This document shows positions 1 to 5,246 of a DNA stretch of 5,246 nucleotides, in pieces. The stretch comes from CBFHWY01 sp965659675 (GTDB lineage: Bacteria > Bacteroidota > Bacteroidia > Flavobacteriales_G > Salibacteraceae). Each line of letters starts with the position of its first letter. Position 1 is the first letter of the stretch. The stretch is from NCBI GenBank assembly GCA_965659675.1, contig CBFHWY010000119.1:1-5246 (forward strand). Reading direction: 5' to 3'. Below the pieces are notes generated by a model. It saw only the letters and a program-made list of their open reading frames with translations, made no database searches and had not been told where the DNA came from. The position numbers and the translations under genes were made by a program.

Positions 1-822
1 AAACCAGTCTATGAAAAAGATAAAATAGGTTTGGATGCTCAATGGAACGGCGATCAATAGAATGTCGGCAGGGGATTGTATGATCTGTTTTCCCTGAAAG
101 GCAAAGAGTAAAATAAGGGTCAACAAAAGAGCTGAGATCGATATGGGTTTAAGTGCGGGCAGAAATTTAGTTTTAAACCAGTCTTCTCCAAAGCGGCTGA
201 TCAAAAAACGATTACTTAAGTAGCCGGCTATCAATGGAATGACCACAAATACCAGGGTAGAGGTGATCAGCACATCATAGGGTATACTAATATCAGTGAT
301 ACCTAATAAAAACTGAACGATCGGCACAAAAGCTACAAGCAGGATGAGGTCATTTACAGAAACCTGAACCAGTGTATAGTTTGCATCACCAGACGAAAGG
401 TAGGACCAAACAAATACCATGGCCGTACAAGGGGCCGCTCCTAGAAGTATGGCACCGGCAATGTATTCATCTGCCCGTTCTGGACTTAACCATGCAGCGT
501 AAAGTTGATCAAAAAAAAGCCAGGCAAAAAAGGCCATAGTGAAAGGCTTGATCAGCCAATTCACAACTACTGTCAAACTCAGGCCTTTGAGGTTGTTGTT
601 GATCTTTTTCAGTGAGCTGAAATCGATCTGTACCATCATGGGATAGATCATGAACCAGATCAATATGGCAACCGGAATATTCACCTTCGAAATTTCCCAG
701 GAGGCCATTTGCTTTATTCCCTCCCCATTGAATTCTCCAATGATAATACCCACAGCGATGCAAAGGGCTACCCACACGCTGAGGTACTTTTCGAAGAATG
801 CTATCTGTCTTTTATTTTCCAT
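1..822 (-). CDS. arsB: ACR3-family arsenite efflux permease, 3' end cut by the window edge
   Basis: This is an inner-membrane carrier of the ACR3 (BART superfamily) type that exports arsenite, the product of the ArsC encoded just upstream. The reading frame is open for 274 codons from the ATG at 822 to the left edge without a stop. Family members are usually about 340-370 residues, so roughly the last fifth is missing. I count eight of the expected ten hydrophobic helices, at about residues 15-29, 48-65, 81-104, 121-141, 152-174, 184-208, 226-244 and 253-274. The ACR3 hallmark GAAPCTAMVFVWS is at about 128-140, with the conserved transport cysteine at Cys132, followed by SSGDANYTLVQVSVNDLI containing the helix-5 Asn157-Asp158 pair. 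The conserved acidic residue in a late helix would lie outside the window. The start overlaps the end of arsC by 11 bp, which fits coupled translation. The ArsB-type (Na/H-antiporter-like) permease is a different family and does not fit this sequence. Confidence 0.93.
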   Translation of the reverse strand, partial: MENKRQIAFFEKYLSVWVALCIAVGIIIGEFNGEGIKQMASWEISKVNIPVAILIWFMIYPMMVQIDFSSLKKINNNLKGLSLTVVVNWLIKPFTMAFFAWLFFDQLYAAWLSPERADEYIAGAILLGAAPCTAMVFVWSYLSSGDANYTLVQVSVNDLILLVAFVPIVQFLLGITDISIPYDVLITSTLVFVVIPLIAGYLSNRFLISRFGEDWFKTKFLPALKPISISALLLTLILLFAFQGKQIIQSPADILLIAVPLSIQTYFIFFIDWF

Positions 823-1420
823 GAAGTTGAGAGATCAGGTAAAACATTTCACTGGCGATCTGTTGTGAACACATGATGTAGGCATCTAACTCATGAGGAC
901 TACCATCATGCTCTTTTGGGTCGCTGTAATGTAATGGTAAACGATGACTTGCCCCTGGAATAAAAGGACAGTTCTCATCCGCATGATCACATGTCATGAT
1001 TGCGACAAAATCTTTCTGTGGATTTGAACTATGGTCATAGACCTTCGAAAATAGTTCAACTTCCATCGTCTCAGATTCGCCATACTTCAATTTGATCTCT
1101 TTACCAGTCGTTTTATCCTGGGTCACTTTCAGTCCGCTAGCCTTTAGTGCTTCTATTACCGTCGGATGACAGTTGGTTTCCTCTGTGCCTCCAGAAAAGA
1201 AATGGTATTGTTTGTTGAAGTGGGCATTTGCCACAGTTGCCCAGACCTGAGCCAGTTGAGACCTTCGACTGTTATGGGTGCAAATAAAGGTCAGCTTATC
1301 AATACCTTTCTTTTCATTAAGAAACTGTATCACTGAATGCAAAAGCACTTTGCGCTCATTTGGGATTTCTAGCGCCTTGATCTTACTTAGCTCCTCTAAA
1401 ATGGATTCATATAGCTTCAC
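812..1420 (-). CDS. arsC: Arsenate reductase ArsC, low-molecular-weight phosphatase fold with three-cysteine relay
   Basis: This cytoplasmic enzyme is predicted to reduce arsenate to arsenite for export by the permease encoded downstream. The 202-residue protein carries the phosphatase P-loop CTHNSRRS with Cys47 and Arg53 (CX5R). It also has TCDHADENCP with Cys144 and Cys151, the same seven-residue spacing as the relay cysteines of thioredoxin-coupled Staphylococcus-type ArsC, and YSDP with Asp167 as the likely general acid. The classical enzyme is about 131 residues. This one has an extra helical N-terminus of about 40 residues and extra sequence around 105-135; I recall this long form as typical of Bacteroidota, where it is often labelled protein-tyrosine-phosphatase. 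The start is GTG at 1420: an in-frame TGA lies two codons upstream, and the first internal Met comes after the P-loop, far too late. It begins 10 bp after the DUF1801-like gene and overlaps the permease start by 11 bp. Arsenate reduction is the likelier role than tyrosine phosphatase because of the cysteine triad and the neighbour. Confidence 0.9.
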   Translation of the reverse strand: MKLYESILEELSKIKALEIPNERKVLLHSVIQFLNEKKGIDKLTFICTHNSRRSQLAQVWATVANAHFNKQYHFFSGGTEETNCHPTVIEALKASGLKVTQDKTTGKEIKLKYGESETMEVELFSKVYDHSSNPQKDFVAIMTCDHADENCPFIPGASHRLPLHYSDPKEHDGSPHELDAYIMCSQQIASEMFYLISQLHGK

Positions 1421-1430
1421 CGCTCAGCTG

Positions 1431-1790
1431 TTAAATTAACTGATCTTTCTGATACAACTCAACTCCCTTGCTGATCATAGATTTGAGTTCATTTTTGATG
1501 TCATCATTCAGTGATCTTATATGAAAGCATGACTTACCCTTGAGCATTTTTTGCAGCTCAGGAGATATGCTATAAGCTTCTGGGTGAGTGTAGATCGGGA
1601 AGAAATATAGTCGGGTATCCTTAGGCTTTGGAACAATGCTGGCAAAATAATGCCCCTCAACCTTTTGTTTTCCCTGCATGACCTCTTTGCTGCCCGATAC
1701 TTCCAGAACGTCCTGACTCTCTTTGGAAACACGCAGTGGTGGACAAGCAGATTTTAAAAGAGATCTAAGTTCAGATTCAACTTCTGTCAT
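1431..1790 (-). CDS. Small DUF1801/YdhG-like protein of unknown function
   Basis: This 119-residue soluble protein has no signal peptide or membrane helix. Its second half, from about FASIVPKPKD (49-58) through FFPIYTHPE (63-71) to GKSCFHI (85-91) and a closing helix at about 95-115, resembles the small alpha/beta YdhG-like domain (DUF1801), in which a K-x-C-F/Y-H/I-type motif follows a short strand. The first 45 residues are mostly polar and helical. The family has no settled biochemical role, so I assign none. Its ATG forms an ATGA overlap with the stop of the DinB-like gene upstream, and its stop lies 10 bp before the arsC GTG, so it is very likely co-translated within the same transcript. 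The family assignment rests on remembered motif resemblance and is moderate; that the gene is real is well supported by its packing between two clear genes. Confidence 0.72.
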   Translation of the reverse strand: MTEVESELRSLLKSACPPLRVSKESQDVLEVSGSKEVMQGKQKVEGHYFASIVPKPKDTRLYFFPIYTHPEAYSISPELQKMLKGKSCFHIRSLNDDIKNELKSMISKGVELYQKDQLI

Positions 1791-2257
1791 ATAAGTGCTT
1801 TTTTCATCGCCATGACATAACCCAGATGGATTCCCTCGTGCATAACCAGGAACTTGACAACATCATCGATGGAGTGCAAGCTTATCCCAAAGCTTGTTTC
1901 ATAATTGATGGCACCGAAATCCCTCAAGCTCTCGATGTTCGATTCCAGCTTCAAAAGACCATTGTCCAATTCGTGGATGACGGTCTTGTGGTCTTCCTCG
2001 TAGTACTTTTCGTTTGGTTTACTGCCTTTTCGGTAGCGCGCTATAAACTGATCAGATAAATCAAGTTTTTGCTCAAAAAGTCCATAGGAGAGAAGCTGTT
2101 GGGTGCAGATCACATGGGCAATATTCCACATGATATGGTTTGAGAAACCATTTGGGATCTGCGTTAGCTGCGATTTTGTAAGCTCCGAAATGAGCTTGTT
2201 AAAGTTCTTACGACCTTCTTGAAGGATTTCAAAGGAATAGCTCAGATCCTGATTCAT
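1787..2257 (-). CDS. DinB-family four-helix-bundle protein with a putative metal-binding His triad
   Basis: This 156-residue cytoplasmic protein fits the DinB/YfiT-like fold: four helices with a metal site made from one His in helix 2 and an HxxxH in the last helix. Visible candidates are His48 in MWNIAHVICTQQLL (43-56) and His140 plus His144 in MHEGIHLG (139-146). The NIAH and HEGIHLG segments are typical of the DinB members I know from Bacteroidota. Characterised relatives include bacillithiol S-transferases and mycothiol-dependent enzymes, but most members have no known substrate, so the reaction is left open. The name does not imply the SOS polymerase DinB (Pol IV). The ATG overlaps the trhO stop (ATGA), and its own stop overlaps the next start in the same way, which places it in the middle of the trhO-to-acr3 transcript. 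The length matches the family norm of about 150-170 residues. Confidence 0.85.
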   Translation of the reverse strand: MNQDLSYSFEILQEGRKNFNKLISELTKSQLTQIPNGFSNHIMWNIAHVICTQQLLSYGLFEQKLDLSDQFIARYRKGSKPNEKYYEEDHKTVIHELDNGLLKLESNIESLRDFGAINYETSFGISLHSIDDVVKFLVMHEGIHLGYVMAMKKALI

Positions 2258-3309
2258 GGAGTAGGGTGGGAATTCGTTTTGAATCTGAGTTTGGGAGACC
2301 TTCCTTTACGATAGACATTGTGCCCTTTCTCATTCTGATTGCGCCGCCATGCTTTTTGATCTTCTTCCGCCATATGCGTGACTTCTATACATTCCTCAGA
2401 GCAACAATTTTGCATTTTCCCCATGCAAGAATCACATTGAATAAAGAGCAGATTACACCCAACATTGGCACAATTAGTATGATCATCACATGGCTCGCCA
2501 CATTGATGACAGCGCGCCACAATATCTTCTGAAATACGTTCACCTAGTCGATCATCAAAAACAAAATTCTTCCCTTTAAAACGATTAGGGAGTTCTTTGT
2601 CTTCAACCTGATGCTTGTATTTGATGATCCCTCCATCAAGTTGATACACATTTTCATAGCCCTTATGCTTGTACCAGGCACTTGCCTTTTCGCATCGAAT
2701 TCCTCCTGTACAATACATCAGGATATTCTTGTTCTTATGCTCTTCCAACATCTGGTCGATCACATCCAATGATCCCCTAAAGGTATCTACATCTGGAGTT
2801 ACCGCACCTTCAAAGTGTCCTACTTCACTTTCATAGTGGTTTCGCATGTCAACGAGGATAACATCATCCCGTTCCATCATCTCGTTCCATTCATCGGCCT
2901 GTAGGTGCTGACCTTTATTGCTTACATCGAAAGTCTTGTCATTGAGGCCATCCGCAAGTATCTTTTCCCGCACTTTGATCTTTAGCTTGTAGAAGGCTTC
3001 TTTGTTGTCTTCAATAGCAAAGTTGAGCCTGATGCCTCTCAGAAATGTGATGTTGTTGATGACCTCCATGAAGTCATCAAGGGCTTCGGTGAGCACAGAG
3101 ATCTGGGCATTGATACCTTCATTGGCAACATGTACACGCCCATAAACCTCTAGTTTGTCCCATTCTGTATACAAATGATCGCGAAACACATGTGGATTAC
3201 CAATTCTGGCGTATTTGTAAAAGGAGATCACTTCTCTTGAACGAGTATCTTCTTTTAGGCGTTCTTTTAAAACCCGTTTGTCAACTTTGTTAAACAGCGC
3301 TTTTCCCAT
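2254..3309 (-). CDS. trhO: tRNA uridine-34 5-hydroxylase TrhO (YceA-type rhodanese protein)
   Basis: TrhO catalyses oxygen-dependent hydroxylation of the wobble uridine of certain tRNAs to 5-hydroxyuridine, the first step towards cmo5U-type modifications. The 351 residues match the E. coli length (350). There is an N-terminal alpha/beta domain at about 26-115 with YGRVHVANEGINAQIS (56-71). A rhodanese domain at about 136-240 includes VDMRNHYESEVGHFEGA and the active loop MYCTGGIRCEKAS, with catalytic Cys200 and a second cysteine at 206. A cysteine-rich C-terminal segment has Cys267, 270, 274, 280, 285, 292, 295, 302, 303 and 307, likely zinc ligands. The ATG at 3309 is chosen because the protein then begins as the family does and a -7 promoter element ends 5 bp upstream. 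It appears to be the first gene of a five-gene run, and its stop overlaps the DinB-like start. The kinase gene ends 36 bp upstream on the same strand. Confidence 0.95.
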   Translation of the reverse strand: MGKALFNKVDKRVLKERLKEDTRSREVISFYKYARIGNPHVFRDHLYTEWDKLEVYGRVHVANEGINAQISVLTEALDDFMEVINNITFLRGIRLNFAIEDNKEAFYKLKIKVREKILADGLNDKTFDVSNKGQHLQADEWNEMMERDDVILVDMRNHYESEVGHFEGAVTPDVDTFRGSLDVIDQMLEEHKNKNILMYCTGGIRCEKASAWYKHKGYENVYQLDGGIIKYKHQVEDKELPNRFKGKNFVFDDRLGERISEDIVARCHQCGEPCDDHTNCANVGCNLLFIQCDSCMGKMQNCCSEECIEVTHMAEEDQKAWRRNQNEKGHNVYRKGRSPKLRFKTNSHPTP

Positions 3310-3314
3310 TGCCG

Positions 3315-3322
3315 CAAAGATA
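3315..3322 (-). promoter_or_regulatory. Bacteroidota -7 promoter element before trhO (near-leaderless transcript)
   Basis: Read on the minus strand the sequence is TATCTTTG, an exact match to the Bacteroidota -7 consensus TAnnTTTG. It ends 5 bp before the trhO ATG, so transcription would begin only about 2-3 nt before the start codon or at it. I see no convincing -33 TTTG at the usual distance upstream. A hand scan found no other exact TAnnTTTG on the minus strand of this window, which makes this the best candidate promoter for the trhO-to-acr3 run. Confidence 0.65.
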
Positions 3323-3345
3323 CAAATGAAGCTCGATCTGCAGAC

Positions 3346-4551
3346 CTAAAGGCCTGGTAGTTTGAGCTTAAATGTACTTCCTTCTCCTAATTCACTTTCA
3401 ACCTCAATACTTCCGTTAAGCTTTTCAATCAGCTCACTGACGATAAAAAGGCCAAGCCCTGTTCCTTCTGAATGCTCATTTGCACGATGAAACATATCAA
3501 AGATGTGCTGCAGCTGGGTTTCATTGATTCCCTGTCCGTTATCTTTAATGGTGATCTCGGCTGAATGCTTGCTCAGCTTAACACATATCTTTACAAATGA
3601 ATCGACCTTTTTGCGCCGATACTTGATGGCATTTGAGATGATATTTCTCAAAACAGTTTTTAACCTGAATTTGTCCGAGTTAAAAGCATCATCCCCAATC
3701 ACCTCAAAAGTGGTTTTAACTTCATTATAGGGTTCTCCCTGAACGAGCTCCTCCAGAATTTCTGGGATCAATTCTTTAAAATCGATCGGAGTTGGTTCCA
3801 GCTCAAACTTGTTGTTTTTGGTAATATCTGTGATCTCCCGGATAAAGAGATCCATTCTATTGATGGACTTCGACATGAACTCTAAACAGCGATCTTTCGC
3901 CTCAATTGTTTTTTCTGAGAGTGCAAGCTCGATCAGACCCATTATTGTTGCTACCGGTGCTCGCATATCATGGGTTGAGCGATAAAAGAAAGTATCTAGC
4001 TCATGATTTAATTTGCTAAGCTGCAGATTCTGTTGTTCAGCCTTGATCTTTGAATTCTCAATATCAGTTACTTCGTTCGTGATCACACCGACCCCAGTAA
4101 TTTTCTCATTGTTGTAAATGGGATAAACAATGGTATCGTAGTGTTCCATTTTTCCGGCAACCTCCTGACTGTGCTGGTAGGTCTTTATCTCGCCATTCAT
4201 CGCCACCATATAACGCTGTCGCCATAGTGTTGCATGTTCTCTTGGCAGCTCTTCAAGAATTGGAAGACCTCTTCGAAGTTCCATGTCGTAAACTAATTTG
4301 GCAGCAGCAGCAAAAACACTATTGAACTCAATGAGCTTAAACTCTGTATCCACCATCCAAATTGGTGAGCGGTAATTGTGGATCAAGGTGCGCAGGTTAG
4401 ACTCTTTGATACTTGCCTCCTGGGTGCTTTCGGATACTTTGTCTTCTAGCTTTTGACGACTCTTTTGGAGCTCAGCAATTTTGGCTTGAAGCTTTTCGAC
4501 CTCTTCAATTAGTTCCGACCTATTGAGTTCATCAAGATTTATGGAAGTCAT
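3346..4551 (-). CDS. Cytoplasmic PAS-domain sensor histidine kinase, orphan
   Basis: This 401-residue kinase has no signal peptide or membrane helix, so it should sense an intracellular or diffusible cue. Residues 8-55 form a charged coiled coil. A PAS domain follows at about 52-165, including IWMVDTEFKLIEFNSVF and ending in VGVITNEVTDIEN. The dimerisation and phosphoacceptor domain begins near 175, with STHDMRAPV giving the phosphorylated His194. The ATP-binding domain at about 295-400 has all boxes: N box LRNIISNAIKY (Asn303, Asn307), G1 DNGQGI (337-342), F box FDMFHR, and G2 GTGLGLFIVSELIEKLNG (363-380). It ends straight after the catalytic domain and carries no receiver domain. No response regulator gene lies on either side, so its partner must be elsewhere. 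The ATG at 4551 is followed by a natural coiled coil. The ligand of the PAS domain cannot be read from the sequence. Confidence 0.93.
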   Translation of the reverse strand: MTSINLDELNRSELIEEVEKLQAKIAELQKSRQKLEDKVSESTQEASIKESNLRTLIHNYRSPIWMVDTEFKLIEFNSVFAAAAKLVYDMELRRGLPILEELPREHATLWRQRYMVAMNGEIKTYQHSQEVAGKMEHYDTIVYPIYNNEKITGVGVITNEVTDIENSKIKAEQQNLQLSKLNHELDTFFYRSTHDMRAPVATIMGLIELALSEKTIEAKDRCLEFMSKSINRMDLFIREITDITKNNKFELEPTPIDFKELIPEILEELVQGEPYNEVKTTFEVIGDDAFNSDKFRLKTVLRNIISNAIKYRRKKVDSFVKICVKLSKHSAEITIKDNGQGINETQLQHIFDMFHRANEHSEGTGLGLFIVSELIEKLNGSIEVESELGEGSTFKLKLPGL

Positions 4552-4641
4552 TGTGCTAAAGCGGCTTGATCGTGCTTATTGTACACCTTTTCTGTATATG
4601 TAATAAACGAGGTAGTCAGCAAAATGTGTGATAAGTTTTCA

Positions 4642-4661
4642 TTCGTTTACACTTCGTTTAC
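4642..4661. repeat. Tandem direct repeat TTCGTTTAC x2
   Basis: Two exact copies of TTCGTTTAC (4642-4650 and 4653-4661) are spaced 11 bp start to start, about one helical turn. They lie about 90-110 bp upstream of the kinase start. The hexamer TTCGTT or its complement recurs at 4667-4672 and 4683-4688. The spacing would suit a protein binding one face of DNA, but chance in an AT-rich region is possible. Confidence 0.5.
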
Positions 4662-4666
4662 GGGAA

Positions 4667-4688
4667 AACGAAAAAATTGTTTTTCGTT
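4667..4688 (-). terminator. AT-rich hairpin after ACMSD, possible weak terminator
   Basis: A perfect 9-bp inverted repeat (AACGAAAAA / TTTTTCGTT) with a 4-nt loop starts 3 bp after the ACMSD stop on the minus strand. The distal arm runs into two further T residues before CCC. Only two of the nine stem pairs are G:C and the T tract is short, so as an intrinsic terminator it is weak. The position directly after a stop codon is the main support. Confidence 0.45.
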
Positions 4689-4691
4689 AGA

Positions 4692-5246
4692 TCACAAATA
4701 ACTATTCTTTTCGAGTCCTAGCCAACTAAGGGCAGCACCACTTAAGAGCTCCTCTTTGATCTCATCTCCATAAGGCATGGAATGGATCAGCTTTCCAGGT
4801 TCTAACTCGCCAAGAGGAAATGGATAATCTGTTCCAAGCGCGATCTTATCAGGACCCCAGAGTTCAACAATGTAATCCAACATGCGCTGATCGTGCACTA
4901 AGCTATCTAGCCAGAATTTTCCAATATAGTCTCTGGGATTTACATCATTATCAACGGCACAAAGGTCTGGTCTCACATTAAACCCGTGTTCAACCCTTCC
5001 AACCGTTGCTGGAAAAGAACCACCACCATGGGCAATGGCAACTTTTAATTTTGGGAGTCGCTCGAATACTCCTCCAAAGATCAATGAGCTGATGGCTCTT
5101 GAGCTTTCTGCTGGCATTCCAACCAACCAGGGCAACCAATATTCTTGCATGTCCTTGCTTCCCATCATATCCCATGGGTGCACAAAAACGGCCATATCCA
5201 GATCCTGACAAGCTTCAAAGATCGGGAAGAAGTCAGGGTCACTCAA
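4692..5246 (-). CDS. 2-amino-3-carboxymuconate-6-semialdehyde decarboxylase (ACMSD), C-terminal part
   Basis: ACMSD is a zinc-dependent decarboxylase of the amidohydrolase superfamily. It removes CO2 from 2-amino-3-carboxymuconate 6-semialdehyde, steering the kynurenine pathway of tryptophan breakdown towards 2-aminomuconate and away from quinolinate and NAD. The visible 184 codons match the C-terminal half of the roughly 335-residue enzyme very closely. The fragment has HPWDM (His23 of the fragment), YWLPWLVGMPAE, FAHGGG-like IAHGGGSFP (His73), RPDLCAVDN, and LGTDYPFPLGELEPGKLI with the catalytic and metal-binding Asp140. The N-terminal HxH metal ligands lie beyond the right edge. The first codon in view is TTG, an internal leucine codon, and not a start: homologues continue for roughly 150 residues upstream. 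The gene ends at TGA 4692-4694 and is followed by a hairpin. Confidence 0.95.
   Translation of the reverse strand: MSDPDFFPIFEACQDLDMAVFVHPWDMMGSKDMQEYWLPWLVGMPAESSRAISSLIFGGVFERLPKLKVAIAHGGGSFPATVGRVEHGFNVRPDLCAVDNDVNPRDYIGKFWLDSLVHDQRMLDYIVELWGPDKIALGTDYPFPLGELEPGKLIHSMPYGDEIKEELLSGAALSWLGLEKNSYL

Larger units (their letters stand above)
4552..4691. other. Intergenic region between ACMSD and the kinase gene
   Basis: This is the only sizeable non-coding stretch (140 bp). The half next to ACMSD is AT-rich and holds the hairpin at 4667-4688 and a cluster of TTCGTT/AACGAA hexamers. The half next to the kinase should contain the kinase promoter, but I find no exact TAnnTTTG element there and no clear ribosome binding site before the ATG. 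No small gene or structured RNA is evident. Confidence 0.6.

Noticed and set aside
509..775. 88-codon open frame on the minus strand inside the acr3 region
   Set aside because: It overlaps in another frame the ACR3 frame, which is open from 822 to the edge and encodes the clear family motifs. Its product has no recognisable domain.
1517..1732. 71-codon minus-strand frame within the DUF1801-like gene
   Set aside because: It is out of frame with the gene that shows ATGA coupling and family resemblance; the arginine- and serine-rich product looks like a shifted translation.
1826..2532. Plus-strand open frames opposite the DinB-like gene and the trhO end
   Set aside because: They are antisense to genes with firm motif support. 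Their products show no known domain and they have no promoter or start signal of their own.
3341..3356. Imperfect hairpin CAGACC-TAAA-GGCCTG at the end of the kinase gene
   Set aside because: It has six pairs with one mismatch, lies partly inside the coding sequence and lacks a T tract, so it is not convincing as a terminator.
3503..3730. Plus-strand frame opposite the kinase ATP-binding domain
   Set aside because: It is the complement of the highly conserved N and G1 box coding region, so the open frame is a by-product of that sequence.
4552..4640. Kinase promoter
   Set aside because: One must exist upstream, but I found no exact TAnnTTTG. The nearest minus-strand TTTG (4620-4623) is preceded by ACAT, which does not match the consensus.
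5244..5246. TTG at the right edge as the ACMSD start codon
   Set aside because: The enzyme needs about 150 further N-terminal residues including the HxH metal ligands, and the visible part begins in mid-domain.
1..5246. Mobile elements, CRISPR arrays, tRNA or rRNA genes
   Set aside because: I saw no transposase, no long terminal inverted repeats, no regularly spaced repeats and no cloverleaf-like segment; the window is almost fully coding on one strand.

Overview
The window looks like chromosomal DNA of a Bacteroidota bacterium, probably a free-living, aerobic Cytophagales- or Flavobacteriia-type organism. The grounds are a Bacteroidota-type -7 promoter element (TAnnTTTG) directly before a start codon, the long roughly 200-residue form of ArsC with a CTHNSRRS P-loop that I associate with this phylum, a kynurenine-pathway ACMSD, and moderately AT-rich composition. 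All seven genes lie on the minus strand, so transcription runs right to left. The rank within the phylum is an inference.

Layout from right to left. (a) 4692-5246: the C-terminal part of 2-amino-3-carboxymuconate-6-semialdehyde decarboxylase (ACMSD), cut by the right edge. (b) 4552-4691: a 140-bp intergenic stretch with an AT-rich hairpin right after the ACMSD stop and a cluster of TTCGTT/AACGAA hexamers. (c) 3346-4551: a soluble PAS-containing sensor histidine kinase with no response regulator in view. (d) 1-3309: a tightly packed run of five genes: trhO (tRNA U34 hydroxylase), a DinB-family protein, a small DUF1801/YdhG-like protein, arsC (arsenate reductase) and an ACR3-type arsenite efflux permease cut by the left edge. 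A consensus -7 element sits 5 bp before the trhO ATG.

How the genes fit together. ArsC reduces arsenate to arsenite and the ACR3 permease exports it, so the two form a minimal arsenic detoxification pair; their 11-bp overlap suggests coupled translation. The unusual point is the company they keep. The pair sits at the end of what looks like one transcript headed by a tRNA-modification gene. Junctions within the run are ATGA overlaps (trhO/dinB-like, dinB-like/DUF1801), a 10-bp gap (DUF1801/arsC) and the 11-bp overlap (arsC/acr3). No arsR repressor is visible in the window. The kinase and ACMSD look functionally unrelated to the arsenic genes.

I see no mobile element, CRISPR array, tRNA or rRNA. 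Each gene except the DUF1801-like one belongs to a well-known family. Any novelty here lies in gene arrangement and regulation, not in an evidently new protein system.
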